Source of the DNA: an uncultured Campylobacter sp.
GTDB lineage: Bacteria > Campylobacterota > Campylobacteria > Campylobacterales > Campylobacteraceae
Length of the DNA stretch: 32,561 bases
Direction of reading: 5' to 3'
Assembly: GCF_963526985.1 (NCBI RefSeq)
Contig: NZ_CAURPW010000019.1
Span: forward strand, 1 to 32,561
A program made the position numbers and the translations under genes. Every line of letters starts with the position of its first letter. Position 1 is the stretch's first letter. This document shows, in pieces, positions 16,174 through 25,084 of the stretch. The notes below the pieces were generated by a model. That model saw only the letters and a list, made by a program, of their open reading frames with translations, had not been told where the DNA came from and made no database searches.

Positions 16174-16743
16174 ATGAAAAAAGCTTATAGAATGATACAC
16201 GACGAAAACCTCTGCATAGGCTGTCAGGCTTGCTCGGTGGCTTGCAGGAGCGAAAACGAAGTGCCTAGAGGCGTTTTTAGACTTCAAGTCCATTCGCAGA
16301 TAAAGGGCAAATTTCCAAATTTAAAAACCGACTTTAGCAGACATAGTTGCGTGATGTGCGAGGACGCTCCGTGCGTGACTGTTTGCCCTACGGGAGCTAG
16401 CTTTCAGACGGCGGAGGGCATCGTGCTGCTAGACCACTCTACCTGCGTATCTTGCAAATACTGCATCCTGGCCTGTCCTTACGACGCTCGCTACGTCGAG
16501 CCAAAAACGGGCGAGATAGGCAAATGTACGTTTTGCTTTGAGACTAGAGTGAGCATTGGCGAGCAGCCTGCGTGCGTGACCGTTTGTCCGACCGATGCTT
16601 TGGCATTTGGCGATATAAACGATCCAAACAGCGAAGTAAGTAAAATTTTAAAGAATAAAGCTCACTACTATCCTAAAGCCGAGCTTAAAACCAAACCGAA
16701 GCTTGCTATGATAGCTAACCGCAAAGGAGGAAGCCATGAATAA
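16174..16743 (+). CDS. psrB: Four-cluster ferredoxin subunit of the Psr/Phs reductase (NrfC/PsrB type)
   Basis: The 189-residue iron-sulfur protein transfers electrons from the quinol-oxidising membrane subunit to the molybdenum subunit. Sixteen cysteines form four ferredoxin motifs: CIGCQACSVAC near residue 13, CVMCEDAPCVTVCP near 66, CVSCKYCILACP near 97 and CTFCFETRVSIGEQPACVTVCP near 120. It has no signal peptide of its own, as expected for a subunit exported together with the Tat-signal partner. The gene starts 9 bases after psrA (AAGGAAA upstream) and overlaps psrC by 8 bases. It is fully intact, in contrast with psrA. Confidence 0.93.
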   Translation: MKKAYRMIHDENLCIGCQACSVACRSENEVPRGVFRLQVHSQIKGKFPNLKTDFSRHSCVMCEDAPCVTVCPTGASFQTAEGIVLLDHSTCVSCKYCILACPYDARYVEPKTGEIGKCTFCFETRVSIGEQPACVTVCPTDALAFGDINDPNSEVSKILKNKAHYYPKAELKTKPKLAMIANRKGGSHE

Positions 16744-17707
16744 TATGTGGGGAAGCGTAGCGCAATATAATGAAATTTACTGGCCGTGGCCGATAGCGGT
16801 TTATCTATTTTTGGCGGGTTTATCCGCAGGCGCGATGATGGTCGCATTGCTTGTAAAGTGGAACTACCACAAAAAACAAGACGGCAGTATCTGGGACGCG
16901 ATGGTAAAGGCGGGCGCCCTAGTGGCTCCTATAACGATCACCGTAGGCCTTGCGCTTTTGGTGCTTGATCTTGGCAAACCGCTTAGTTTTTACTGGATTT
17001 TGATTAAGTATAACTTTGGTTCGGTTATGTCTATAGGCGTTGCATTACTTCTGCTTTATACGCCGCTGGCTTATCTTTTTGCGATGATTATTTTCGAAGA
17101 AGAGATAGAAAAGTATAAAATTTTAGCGATTTTACGTCCTATTTCTAGACTGATTCGCTCTTTTGCGCCGCTTTCAAAGATAGTCGAGATGGCACTTTTC
17201 GGTCTCGCGATCGGCGTGGGTATATATACGGGCTTTTTGCTTAGCGCGATTACGAAGCTTCCGCTTTGGAACACGCCGATTTTGCCGATCTTGTTCCTAA
17301 CATCAGGCTTTAGCTCGGGCGTAGCGACAAACATCTTGGTCGGGCTTTTGTGCTTCAAACACCTTCTTAACGAAGACAACGTGAAGTATCTTTTGGTTAT
17401 GGACTTGCGCGCCGTACTTTTTGAGATACCGCTTATCGCGATACTATTTTTGGGACTATATTTCGAGGGCGGAGCGAGCGCAGTTGCCGCAAAACAAGCT
17501 CTAAGCACGGGACAATACGCGTTAATCTTTTGGATAGGTGTTGTTGGTATCGGACTTTTGACCCCTATCACCATAGCGCTAACGGCTCTAAAAAATCACG
17601 CTTATAGAGTGGGCTACATCATAGCAAACTCTCTTGTAGTTATCTGCGGCGTCGTGATGCTAAGATACTATATAGTTTATGCCGGTCAAGTTTTCACGGG
17701 CGCGTGA
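16736..17707 (+). CDS. psrC: NrfD/PsrC-type quinol-oxidising membrane subunit
   Basis: The 323-residue protein has about eight membrane segments, beginning WPIAVYLFLAGLSAGAMMVALLV, the typical NrfD/PsrC opening. It anchors the reductase and exchanges electrons with menaquinol. The conserved LDLGKPLSFYW segment follows the second helix, as in polysulfide reductase PsrC. The ATG overlaps psrB by 8 bases and has a strong AAAGGAGG site inside psrB. An intrinsic terminator lies 25 bases after its stop, which closes the operon. The gene shows no damage. Confidence 0.93.
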   Translation: MNNMWGSVAQYNEIYWPWPIAVYLFLAGLSAGAMMVALLVKWNYHKKQDGSIWDAMVKAGALVAPITITVGLALLVLDLGKPLSFYWILIKYNFGSVMSIGVALLLLYTPLAYLFAMIIFEEEIEKYKILAILRPISRLIRSFAPLSKIVEMALFGLAIGVGIYTGFLLSAITKLPLWNTPILPILFLTSGFSSGVATNILVGLLCFKHLLNEDNVKYLLVMDLRAVLFEIPLIAILFLGLYFEGGASAVAAKQALSTGQYALIFWIGVVGIGLLTPITIALTALKNHAYRVGYIIANSLVVICGVVMLRYYIVYAGQVFTGA

Positions 17708-17731
17708 AATTTAGGCTAAACTAGACGCACT

Positions 17732-17760
17732 AGGCTCGGTAAACTCGCCGAGCCTTTTTA
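17732..17760 (+). terminator. Intrinsic terminator of the psrABC operon
   Basis: AGGCTCGG (17732-17739) pairs exactly with CCGAGCCT (17748-17755) around an 8-base loop, and the stem runs into TTTTTA. It directly follows psrC and separates the reductase operon from the two-component genes. Confidence 0.88.
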
Positions 17761-17831
17761 AATTCAGACGATCCAAAATCATTTTTAGCTATCATCTCCC
17801 TTAAAATATTGCGATAAAATTCGGAGAATTT

Positions 17832-18500
17832 ATGAAAATTTTACTGCTTGAAGACGACTTCGTATATCGCAAGAGCGTTAGCGAATACCTAGAAAGCCTA
17901 GGCTACGAGGTCGATGAGGCGCCAGACGGCAAAGTCGCCTGCGATAAGATAGCGGCGGGCTTTTATCACCTGCTGATCCTTGATATCAAGGTTCCGCATA
18001 TCAGCGGACACGAGGTGATAAAATACGCCAAAGATATCGGCTGTGAAACACCCATAATGATAATGACCTCGCTCGTGGATATAGACGATATGGCGGTCGG
18101 ATACGAGCTGGGCTGTAACGAGTATCTAAAAAAGCCCTTTGAGCTAGCCGAGCTAAAATTTAGAGTAAACGAGCTAATGCGAAAATATCACGGCAGAGAC
18201 GATAAAAACTTAATCGCGATCGACGAAAACTTTAGCCTCGATACCGCCAAAAAACGGCTCAAATTTAAAGGCGAGCCCGTCGAGTTAAGTTTGAAAGAAT
18301 TTGAAATCATCGAGTGCTTGCTGTTTCATAAAAACAGCTTTGTCGGTATCGAGCGGCTACGCGCCGAGGTGTGGAACGACAAGGAGATCGACCCCGCCGA
18401 CGTACGCATGCACATACTAAAAATTCGTCAAAAAACGACTCCAGAGTTTATAAAATCATCGCGCGGACTAGGCTATAAGATAGATGTTTCAAAATCTTAA
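17832..18500 (+). CDS. OmpR/PhoB-family response regulator
   Basis: The 222-residue protein has a receiver (1-117) with the acidic pair EDD at 7-9, the phospho-acceptor Asp51 in LILDIKVP and Lys103 in LKKPF. A winged-helix DNA-binding domain follows (about 125-220), ending GLGYKID. All phosphorylation residues are present, unlike the CemR-type regulator. ATG at 17832 has GGAG 7 bases upstream, and TAAAAT boxes at 17802 or 17815 could be its -10. It overlaps its kinase by 17 bases. The overall pair recalls the DccRS system of C. jejuni, but I cannot confirm orthology. The position after psrABC suggests, without proving, a link to sulfur respiration. Confidence 0.93.
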   Translation: MKILLLEDDFVYRKSVSEYLESLGYEVDEAPDGKVACDKIAAGFYHLLILDIKVPHISGHEVIKYAKDIGCETPIMIMTSLVDIDDMAVGYELGCNEYLKKPFELAELKFRVNELMRKYHGRDDKNLIAIDENFSLDTAKKRLKFKGEPVELSLKEFEIIECLLFHKNSFVGIERLRAEVWNDKEIDPADVRMHILKIRQKTTPEFIKSSRGLGYKIDVSKS

Positions 18501-19608
18501 AATCCCTGTTTTAGCCACTTTTATCATCATGGCTTTGTTTATATTTCAAAGCTACGAAATTATAAATTTAAGCTCCAAAGACGAATACTCCAAAAATATG
18601 TTCGAGTTGCTAGAATACGAGGGCAAAATCCGAAAAGCGCTCGATAAAAACGAGACTTTGCCTATTTCGCTTACCTATAGATACGGCGTTTTTGATCTCA
18701 AAGAAAAGCAGATCGTCTCAAATTTGGACGCGCGACCGAGCGATTTAAAATTTATCACCCGCCAAGAAAACGGCCATCTTTTTTACAAGACCTATTTTAG
18801 CGCGGACGGTGAGTTTTATTATCTCGTGCTAGCCAAAAAGCAAAACGCGGCTAGGATTTTATTCGTCACGGCTCTAACTCTAGCATTTGCGCTCGTGGTC
18901 GTATTTTTCGCGCTTTATCTGTCGTTTGTTAGCGGTATAAAGCCGTATAAAGACGCTAAAAAATATATGAATAACTTTTTTAACGACGCGATGCACGAGC
19001 TAAAAACGCCGCTGGGCATCATCGGCATAAACCTTGAGATGCTGGGTCTTGATAACAAATACGTCACCCGCATGCGCTCGGCCCTAAAGCAAATGCAAGT
19101 TACATACGAGGACACCGAGTACTACATCAAGCGCGGGTATATTTTATTTCCGCCCGAGATTTTAAATTTGAGCGAATTTTGCCTCGAGCGAGCACCGTAT
19201 ATGCGAGGTATCGCGATGGCGAAAAATATCAAAATTTACGACTTCGTCGAGCCGAATTTGCAAATTTTTATGAGCAAGATAGAGGCGGGCAGGCTGATCG
19301 ATAACAACCTAAGCAACGCCGTAAAATATAGCCGCGAGGGAGGAGTAATAAATTTACGCCTTTTTGAAAAAAGCGGCAAAATCGTGCTCGTAGCCGAGGA
19401 CGAAGGCGAAGGCATAAAAGACACGAGTAAAATTTGGAAACGCTACGTTAGAGACGAGGGCGTGCAAGGCGGCTTTGGGCTAGGGCTAAATATCGTGCAA
19501 AGCATCTGCGTGAAAAACGGCGTAGAGTACGGCGTGAAAAGCGAACTGGGCAAAGGTAGCGTCTTTACCTATAAATTTTCGCCGTACTCAAAAAGCCTGC
19601 TTGACTAG
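18484..19608 (+). CDS. Membrane sensor histidine kinase
   Basis: The protein has 374 residues. The first membrane segment is at about 7-26 and the second at about 124-150. Between them lies a small (~95-residue) periplasmic sensor domain with no motif I recognise. The H-box DAMHELKTPLGII follows closely without a clear HAMP domain. The N-box (RLIDNNLSNAVKYS), G1 (VAEDEGEGI) and G2 (GGFGLGLNIV) of the ATPase domain are all intact. The start lies inside the response regulator gene (17-base overlap), so the two are co-translated partners. The 3' end overlaps the convergent Cache-protein gene by 4 bases, leaving no room for a terminator outside coding sequence. Confidence 0.93.
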   Translation: MFQNLKIPVLATFIIMALFIFQSYEIINLSSKDEYSKNMFELLEYEGKIRKALDKNETLPISLTYRYGVFDLKEKQIVSNLDARPSDLKFITRQENGHLFYKTYFSADGEFYYLVLAKKQNAARILFVTALTLAFALVVVFFALYLSFVSGIKPYKDAKKYMNNFFNDAMHELKTPLGIIGINLEMLGLDNKYVTRMRSALKQMQVTYEDTEYYIKRGYILFPPEILNLSEFCLERAPYMRGIAMAKNIKIYDFVEPNLQIFMSKIEAGRLIDNNLSNAVKYSREGGVINLRLFEKSGKIVLVAEDEGEGIKDTSKIWKRYVRDEGVQGGFGLGLNIVQSICVKNGVEYGVKSELGKGSVFTYKFSPYSKSLLD

Positions 19609-20456
19609 TCAAACCAAACGCCGAGTTTTGCTAAATTTCGCTCTTTTGAGTCGGAGTTAAAATAAATCACGAAATACCCCACTCGCTCGCCCTTTGCGTC
19701 GTTCATAGGCTGGACGGTAAAGGCATGCGAATCCGTCTGATAAAATCCGCCGCTTTTAAATTTTATATCTTTTAGCATCGGCAAGACGTTTAAATTTGCA
19801 TAGCTCTTATTTACGAAATGAAAGCCTTCGATGATGCCCTCGTCGCTGCTGTTTTGATACGGAGAGTCGGCGCTAGCGTCGAGTAGCACAAAAAGCCCGA
19901 GCCCTTGCTGTGCGAAAAAGTCGCTCAAATGCTTAAAATCAAGCAGCACTTCGATACTGCCCAGCATCTTTTTATCCTCAAATATCGGTGCGACCGATCT
20001 TATAAAAACACCCGCGCGACCGACCTCGATGCCTGCAGCTACGCCGTTTTTTGCCTCGGCTAGCAGGTGGCGAAAGTTCGTTAGATCGTCGTTATATAGC
20101 GGTATCCAGCTCCTAGCAAAGCTCCTCATTTTAGGCGTATGGATGTGGAATTTGGCGTTTTCGTAAATCGGCACCTTGCTTAGCGTTTTGGTAAATTCGC
20201 CAAGCGTCTCTAGGCACATCTGACGGTCGTTTTGGCTCATGCATTTTTTCACGTGTTCGTTTTGCGCTAGTAGCGCCGCCACCGTCATGGCGGAGAGTTT
20301 TTCTTCTTCGATATTTTTATTTAAAATTTGCGTTTGAAAGTCGAGAAATTTTTTGATATTTTCCGTCTGCGTCTGCTCGTCCCAGCGCGCCTTATAAACC
20401 GCCAAAACGCCTGCTACTACGATGATCGCGAGCGTTAGAAGTATTTTTTTATTCAC
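19605..20456 (-). CDS. Stand-alone membrane-anchored Cache-domain protein
   Basis: The 283-residue protein has one membrane segment at about 4-22 and a periplasmic region that resembles a double-Cache sensor. Features are the long helix with EEEKLSAMTVAALLAQNEHVKKC, the SWIPLYNDDLTNFRHLL and GIEVGRAGVFIRSVAPIFEDKKMLGSIEVLLDF segments typical of dCache domains, and a second strand-rich part. There is no second membrane segment, HAMP, kinase or chemotaxis domain: the chain ends KLGVWFD shortly after the sensor. It may be a sensor that works through a partner, or an orphaned periplasmic half of a chemoreceptor. It follows the HIT gene with an 8-base overlap and meets the histidine kinase gene tail to tail. 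Confidence 0.75.
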   Translation of the reverse strand: MNKKILLTLAIIVVAGVLAVYKARWDEQTQTENIKKFLDFQTQILNKNIEEEKLSAMTVAALLAQNEHVKKCMSQNDRQMCLETLGEFTKTLSKVPIYENAKFHIHTPKMRSFARSWIPLYNDDLTNFRHLLAEAKNGVAAGIEVGRAGVFIRSVAPIFEDKKMLGSIEVLLDFKHLSDFFAQQGLGLFVLLDASADSPYQNSSDEGIIEGFHFVNKSYANLNVLPMLKDIKFKSGGFYQTDSHAFTVQPMNDAKGERVGYFVIYFNSDSKERNLAKLGVWFD

Positions 20457-20820
20457 GTGTTTTGCCTAGCTCGCGCGCTAAAATTTGAGAAAACTCGGCA
20501 AAATCAGGCAAATTTAGCTCGCCCTCGCGCTGTTTTTTGCCCCACATTGACTCCGGGAAAAAGCTATCGCTCTCAAACCTCGCCATCACGTGAAAATGTA
20601 CGCGCGGCACGTAGTTGGCAAAGCTTGCGATGTTTATTTTGGTTGGATTATAAAATTTTCTCATTACTTTTTCGGTCGTTAAAACCGCTTCAAAAACCCT
20701 TTTTTGCGTCGCTTCGTCGCAGTCTGTTAGCTCCTTAAACGGCGTTTTGGTAAAAATTTTCACCCACGGGATTTCGCTCGTCTCTCGCTCGATGAAAATC
20801 AGCTCGTCTTCAAAAATCAT
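20449..20820 (-). CDS. HIT-family nucleotide-binding protein
   Basis: The 123-residue cytoplasmic protein belongs to the histidine-triad superfamily of nucleotide hydrolases and transferases. The N-terminus (LIFIERETSEIPWVKIF) fits the family. The triad region reads PRVHFHVMARF: the central catalytic His and the third His are present, but the first His of HxHxH is Arg. It resembles the short HIT proteins of Campylobacterota rather than Hint. The ATG at 20820 has AAGGAGC before it. The Cache-protein gene overlaps its 3' end by 8 bases, so the two are co-expressed, although no functional link is obvious. Confidence 0.85.
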   Translation of the reverse strand: MIFEDELIFIERETSEIPWVKIFTKTPFKELTDCDEATQKRVFEAVLTTEKVMRKFYNPTKINIASFANYVPRVHFHVMARFESDSFFPESMWGKKQREGELNLPDFAEFSQILARELGKTRE

Positions 20821-20950
20821 TTTAAGCTCCTTTTTGATAGCGATTTTAGCTAAATTTGAATTTTAATCTTTTTAAATTTATACTTCAGGCATTTTGGCTT
20901 CGACGCTTTACGGCGGTAAATTTATAAAATTTGAAAGGAAATTTGAGCTT

Positions 20951-21787
20951 ATGAAACGTTTTATTTCGCTCATATTTTTTGCGGCGCTAGCTTTTGGCGG
21001 CGAGTTAGCCGATCTTAGCAACGAGTGCAAAAAGGGAAATGACGAAATTTGCAAAAGGCTCTCGCTCGCGATTAAAAACTTAGAGCTTGCCTGCGATGAA
21101 GGCGGCGAGAAAAACGCGATGGCGTGCGCTGGACTTGGCTATTTTTACGAATCCGACAAAGAATTTAAAAAAGCCGTCGCGCGCTACGAAAAGGCCTGCG
21201 AGCTAGGCGCGGACAAAGCCTGCGTGTATCTAGGCCTACTTTATCAAAACGGGCAGGGCGCGACGCAAGATCACAAAAAGGCAAACGAGCTTTTTGCTAA
21301 AGCCTGCGAAAAGGACGTGGCCGATGGGTGCGCGAGTCTGGCGTATAGCTACGGCAAAGGGCTTGGCGTATATCCCGACGGCAAAAAGACGAACGAGCTG
21401 TTTGCTAAAGCCTGCGAGCTGGGCGAAGAAACGGCGTGCTACAATCTTGGCTTAAACTACGCGATGGGCGACGGAGTGCAAAAGGACGCGGCAAAGGCGG
21501 CACAGATATTTGCGGCCTCTTGCGAGCGCGGATACGTGGGCTCTTGCGCCGATCTTGGGGTTTGCTATTTTAAGGGCGAGGGCGTAGAAAAAGACTACGA
21601 AAGAGCCGCTTTGCTTTTTACTCGGGCTTGCTCGGGTGCTAGCGCGCTAGCCTGTGCAAATTTGGGCTTTGCGTACGAAAAGGGCATGGGCGTAGAAAAG
21701 AATAAAAACGCTGCCAAAGAACTTTACGATCGGGGCTGTAAACTCGGAGAATTTAACGCATGCCAGTATCTTAAAAATTTGCGTTGA
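20951..21787 (+). CDS. Exported Sel1-repeat (Hcp-like) cysteine-rich protein
   Basis: The 278-residue protein starts at ATG 20951 with a clear signal peptide (MKRFISLIFFAALAFGGE). An upstream in-frame start at 20894 would put this signal about 20 residues inside the protein and is less likely. AAAGGAA lies about 11 bases before the chosen ATG. About seven Sel1-like repeats of about 36 residues follow, most with the cysteine pair spaced as in CELGADKACVYLGLLYQNG, which forms an intra-repeat disulfide in Helicobacter Hcp proteins. Periplasmic location and protein-protein interaction are the expected roles. The gene stands alone: it is divergent from the HIT gene and is followed by 307 bases without a gene. 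Confidence 0.9.
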   Translation: MKRFISLIFFAALAFGGELADLSNECKKGNDEICKRLSLAIKNLELACDEGGEKNAMACAGLGYFYESDKEFKKAVARYEKACELGADKACVYLGLLYQNGQGATQDHKKANELFAKACEKDVADGCASLAYSYGKGLGVYPDGKKTNELFAKACELGEETACYNLGLNYAMGDGVQKDAAKAAQIFAASCERGYVGSCADLGVCYFKGEGVEKDYERAALLFTRACSGASALACANLGFAYEKGMGVEKNKNAAKELYDRGCKLGEFNACQYLKNLR

Positions 21788-22094
21788 GGCAGAGTAAGCT
21801 TGTGATTAAATTTGAAAATTGCGCACGGCATAGCAGGTAGCTAGAGCAGGGCGTGGCGTAAAACTCATCTAAAGTCCGCACCGCTCGTGTGCTGATCTAT
21901 GCTTGCCACGCCGCCATTTTGGTGATAGTTTTATTTTCAAGCTAACTTAAGTAAGAAAATAGCCTACTGCAACTGATAGCAAAAGTAAAATTTAGCGCCA
22001 AAATTAAAATAGCGCGGGCGTGCAAAGGCTGAGATTTTCCATTTTAACTAATCTAGGTGGTAAATTGCCGCTGCAGCGCCGACTAAAGCCAAAT
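21788..22094. other. 307-base gene-free stretch between convergent genes
   Basis: No reading frame is supported here. A short inverted repeat, GGCGTGGC (21850-21857) with GCCACGCC (21905-21912), is separated by 47 bases, and no classical terminator with a T-run is evident. I see nothing else in it. Confidence 0.4.
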
Positions 22095-23144
22095 TTATCG
22101 TTTAAAATCGTGGATTTCGATATTTGCGCCGTATTTTTTGCAAAGCTCGCTTACCTTTTCTTTTAGCCTTTCTTCGTCATAGCAGATGAGATCGATGTAT
22201 GCGCGCTTCTGCCCGGTTGCGCCGCCGATTATCTCCAAAAACGAGCTGCAGCTCTCCAGCTCCTCGTCCTCGATCTTGTTTCTCAGATCAAAGCCCGCCT
22301 GCACGTCGCCGCCGTTATCAATGCTAAGAAAGCAAAATTTGATACCGAGCTCGAAGGCTTCGTTGTAGATGTCGCGCTCGCCGTTTAGGTACTGATTTAC
22401 GATGGCTGTTAGGCAGGTGGTGCCCACGATCACGTCCTCGCGCACTTCGCTACCGCGCGGCTCCATCTCGTAGCTGAAAAAATTCTTTAACGGTTCGCGC
22501 GCGGCTTTTTCGCCAAATTTTTCATCGATCAGATCGGCAAATTCACTTAGCGGCACGCCGTTTTCTTTGGGCTGGGCCAGTACCTCAAGCTCGCCTAGCG
22601 TATTTATGATCGCCGTTTCGCCGATCATATTGTCAAGCAGGATAAAGCTAAGGTTATAGGCCTTGTCTTCGTCCTGCGCAAGCAGAGCCGCTAAATTTGC
22701 ATTGTAAATTTTAATATCCACGTCGCTTTCGTTAAACTGCGCGTAGATCATCGACTCCTCGGCGTTTACGCTCGTGTCATACATCTCGATCCCGCCGATA
22801 CCTCGCGGAGCACGCGGCTTTCCGAGCGTGCAGCGCATCTTGGATTCGAGCTGCCTAGGCATAGCGTTTTTGATGAAGCTTAGCCAAAATAATCGGTGCC
22901 TCATACCCTCGGGAGTTAGCACCAGGTCGAGCTTATCGCCCGCAAGCCCCGTCATAAAATAGGGCTCGGCAAGGCAGATGCGAAGCTTCTCGTCGGTCTT
23001 TTGCATCGCCTTTTCAAACTCCTTTGCCGCCAGATCGGCCTTGATCTCATCTACCATGCCGCTAAATTCCACCCAAAATTTATCCACTCTGCCGGCAAAA
23101 GTGCTTGGAATTTGCGACTTTTTACTAAAATCAAACAGGCTCAT
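22095..23144 (-). CDS. Protein of unknown function, 349 residues
   Basis: I do not recognise this family. The protein is soluble, acidic overall and without a signal peptide or membrane segment. ATG at 23144 has AAGGAGA immediately upstream. The N-terminal half (about 15-160) is helical, with the motif LFWLSFIKNAMPRQLESKMRCTLGKPRAPRGIGGIEMYD. A central segment (AYNLSFILLDNMIGETAIINTLGELEVLAQP) reads like a beta-alpha domain. The C-terminal part (about 270-349) holds FCFLSIDNGGDVQAGFDLRNKIEDEELESCSSFLEIIGGATGQKRAYIDLICYDEERLKEKV, which looks like a small ferredoxin-like fold. It lies downstream of glmS on the same strand, 102 bases away. It has no paralogue in the window. Confidence 0.8.
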   Translation of the reverse strand: MSLFDFSKKSQIPSTFAGRVDKFWVEFSGMVDEIKADLAAKEFEKAMQKTDEKLRICLAEPYFMTGLAGDKLDLVLTPEGMRHRLFWLSFIKNAMPRQLESKMRCTLGKPRAPRGIGGIEMYDTSVNAEESMIYAQFNESDVDIKIYNANLAALLAQDEDKAYNLSFILLDNMIGETAIINTLGELEVLAQPKENGVPLSEFADLIDEKFGEKAAREPLKNFFSYEMEPRGSEVREDVIVGTTCLTAIVNQYLNGERDIYNEAFELGIKFCFLSIDNGGDVQAGFDLRNKIEDEELESCSSFLEIIGGATGQKRAYIDLICYDEERLKEKVSELCKKYGANIEIHDFKR

Positions 23145-23246
23145 ATTTTCTCCTTAAACGAGGCGCTGAAGGCAGCCGCCAAAACCTCGCATTTCTTGCA
23201 AATTTGCGCGCATATGCCCCCGCCCCTCAAATTTAGCCTACTAAAT

Positions 23247-25082
23247 TTACTCCACCGTCACGCTTTTAGCGAGATTTCTCGGCATATCTACGTCGTTGCC
23301 AAGGCGTACGGCGATTTCCAGCGCAAAAAGCTGCAAGATAATCATCATCTCGAAAAACTCGCTCATCGGGTGAGCTTGTTTGCTCGTTTTGATAAAATCG
23401 TCGCTAAGCTCGAACTCCTCGGGGCTGATAGCAAGTATGTAGGCGTCGCGGGCGGCGAGCTCCTCGACGTTGCTTTTGGTTTTTTCGTAGAGGACGGTTT
23501 GCGGCATCAGCGCGATCGTAAAGAGCCTCTCGTCGGCAAGTGCGATAGGACCGTGCTTCATCTCGCCCGCAGGGTAGCCCTCGGCGTGCAGATAGGAGAT
23601 TTCTTTGAGCTTTAGCGCGCCCTCGAGCGCAAGCGGATAAAATATATCGCGCCCGATAAAAAAGAAGCCGTGGCCGTGCAAATAGTGTTTAGCTAGACGG
23701 CGGATACGCTCTTGCGGCTCTTTGCTGATATTTAAAATTTGCGGAACGTGCAGGAGTGCCGCGATCTCGCTTTTTAGCTCTTCTTTGCTTATGGAGGCTT
23801 TAGCTTGCGCGATTTGAAGCGCTAGCATCCACAGCGTTACTACCTGCGTGGCGAATGCTTTGGTACTGGCTACGCCCTTTTCGATACCCGCGCGAGTTAG
23901 CAGCGTGTCGTCCGCTAGGCGCACGATCGAGGAGTTATCGACGTTGCAGATGGCTAGCGTTTTTAGCCCCGCTTGCTTGGCGATTTTTAGCGCTTCTAGG
24001 GTATCGGCCGTCTCGCCGCTTTGCGAGATGACGATAAAAAGGGCGTTTTTGTTTAGCTTTGGGCACCTATAGCGAAATTCGCTCGCGATCTCGACCTTGG
24101 CCCTAGTGTCCGCTAGTCGCTCGAAAAGGTAGCTAGACGTAAGGGCTGCGTGATAGCTAGTACCGCACGCGCAGATCACGATATCATCGATATTTCGCAG
24201 GTACTCGTCGGTTAAATTTTCAAGACCTACGGCATCCTCTTTGACGCGTCCCATTAGCGTTTCTGAGACAACCGCGCTTTGTTCGTAAATTTCTTTTTCC
24301 ATGAAAAAGCGGTAACCCTCTTTTTGCGCGTAGCTTTTATCCGCAGGCAGCGCGGCAAAGCTTGGGCTTAGTTTTTTTGCGTCTTTAAAAACAGCGATCT
24401 CATCAGTGCTTACAAATCCGTAGCTTTTGTCGTCTAGGTAGCATACCTCTTTGGCTAAGCCGATCAGCGGAGCGTCCGAGGAGGCGAAAAATACCTCTTT
24501 TTCCTCGCTTTTGCCGATAGCTAGCGGCGCAGCGTCCTTGGCGAAGAAAATTTTGCCCGGAGCCGTTTTGGTGATAAGCAACGTCGCGTATGCGCCGTGT
24601 AGGCGCGCTACCGTGGCTTCGTACGCTTTAAACGGCTCGCCGATAGTTTTTAAATTTTCCTCAAAAAGATGCACGATAACCTCGGTGTCGGTTTGGCTAA
24701 GGAAGTTAACGCCCTTTGCCTCAAGCTCCTCTTTTAGCTCTTTGTAGTTTTCGATGATGCCGTTATGAACGACGAAAGAGTGCTCGCCAAGGTGCGGGTG
24801 AGCGTTGATCTCGGTAGGTTTGCCGTGCGTAGCCCAGCGCGTGTGTCCGATCGCGACGCCCTCGCCGCTAGAGCTAAAGCCCTCTGATTTTTTGGCTAAA
24901 TTTTCAAGCTTGCCGATGGCTTTGAAAAAGGCGATTTCTTGCGCGCATTTGTCGCAACCGCCCTCTAGGCTCATTACCGCCATGCCTGCGCTATCGTAGC
25001 CGCGGTACTCAAGCTCTTTTAATCCGTTTAAAATAAACTCTCTTTTTTCTCTATTGCCGACGTAACCGACGATTCCGCACAT
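23247..25082 (-). CDS. glmS: Glutamine-fructose-6-phosphate aminotransferase
   Basis: The 611-residue cytoplasmic enzyme makes glucosamine-6-phosphate for peptidoglycan, lipooligosaccharide and N-glycans. The class II glutaminase domain starts MCGIVGYVG with the Cys nucleophile (Cys2 before Met removal) and the motif GHTRWATHGKP. Two SIS sugar-isomerase domains follow (CGTSYHAALTSSYLFE and the GRDIFYPLALEGALKLKEISYLHAEGYPAGEMKHGP segment). The protein ends in the canonical PRNLAKSVTVE. It starts 2 bases after the stop of the upstream GlnD-like gene, so they form one transcription unit. No glmS ribozyme fits in that gap. Confidence 0.98.
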   Translation of the reverse strand: MCGIVGYVGNREKREFILNGLKELEYRGYDSAGMAVMSLEGGCDKCAQEIAFFKAIGKLENLAKKSEGFSSSGEGVAIGHTRWATHGKPTEINAHPHLGEHSFVVHNGIIENYKELKEELEAKGVNFLSQTDTEVIVHLFEENLKTIGEPFKAYEATVARLHGAYATLLITKTAPGKIFFAKDAAPLAIGKSEEKEVFFASSDAPLIGLAKEVCYLDDKSYGFVSTDEIAVFKDAKKLSPSFAALPADKSYAQKEGYRFFMEKEIYEQSAVVSETLMGRVKEDAVGLENLTDEYLRNIDDIVICACGTSYHAALTSSYLFERLADTRAKVEIASEFRYRCPKLNKNALFIVISQSGETADTLEALKIAKQAGLKTLAICNVDNSSIVRLADDTLLTRAGIEKGVASTKAFATQVVTLWMLALQIAQAKASISKEELKSEIAALLHVPQILNISKEPQERIRRLAKHYLHGHGFFFIGRDIFYPLALEGALKLKEISYLHAEGYPAGEMKHGPIALADERLFTIALMPQTVLYEKTKSNVEELAARDAYILAISPEEFELSDDFIKTSKQAHPMSEFFEMMIILQLFALEIAVRLGNDVDMPRNLAKSVTVE

Positions 25083-25084
25083 GT

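Noticed and set aside
17071..17574. 167-residue minus-strand reading frame inside psrC
   Set aside because: It is the antisense shadow of a hydrophobic membrane gene and lacks a ribosome site.
23001..23615. 204-residue plus-strand reading frame across the 3' ends of glmS and the neighbouring spacer
   Set aside because: It is antisense to two well-supported minus-strand genes and has no protein-family signal.
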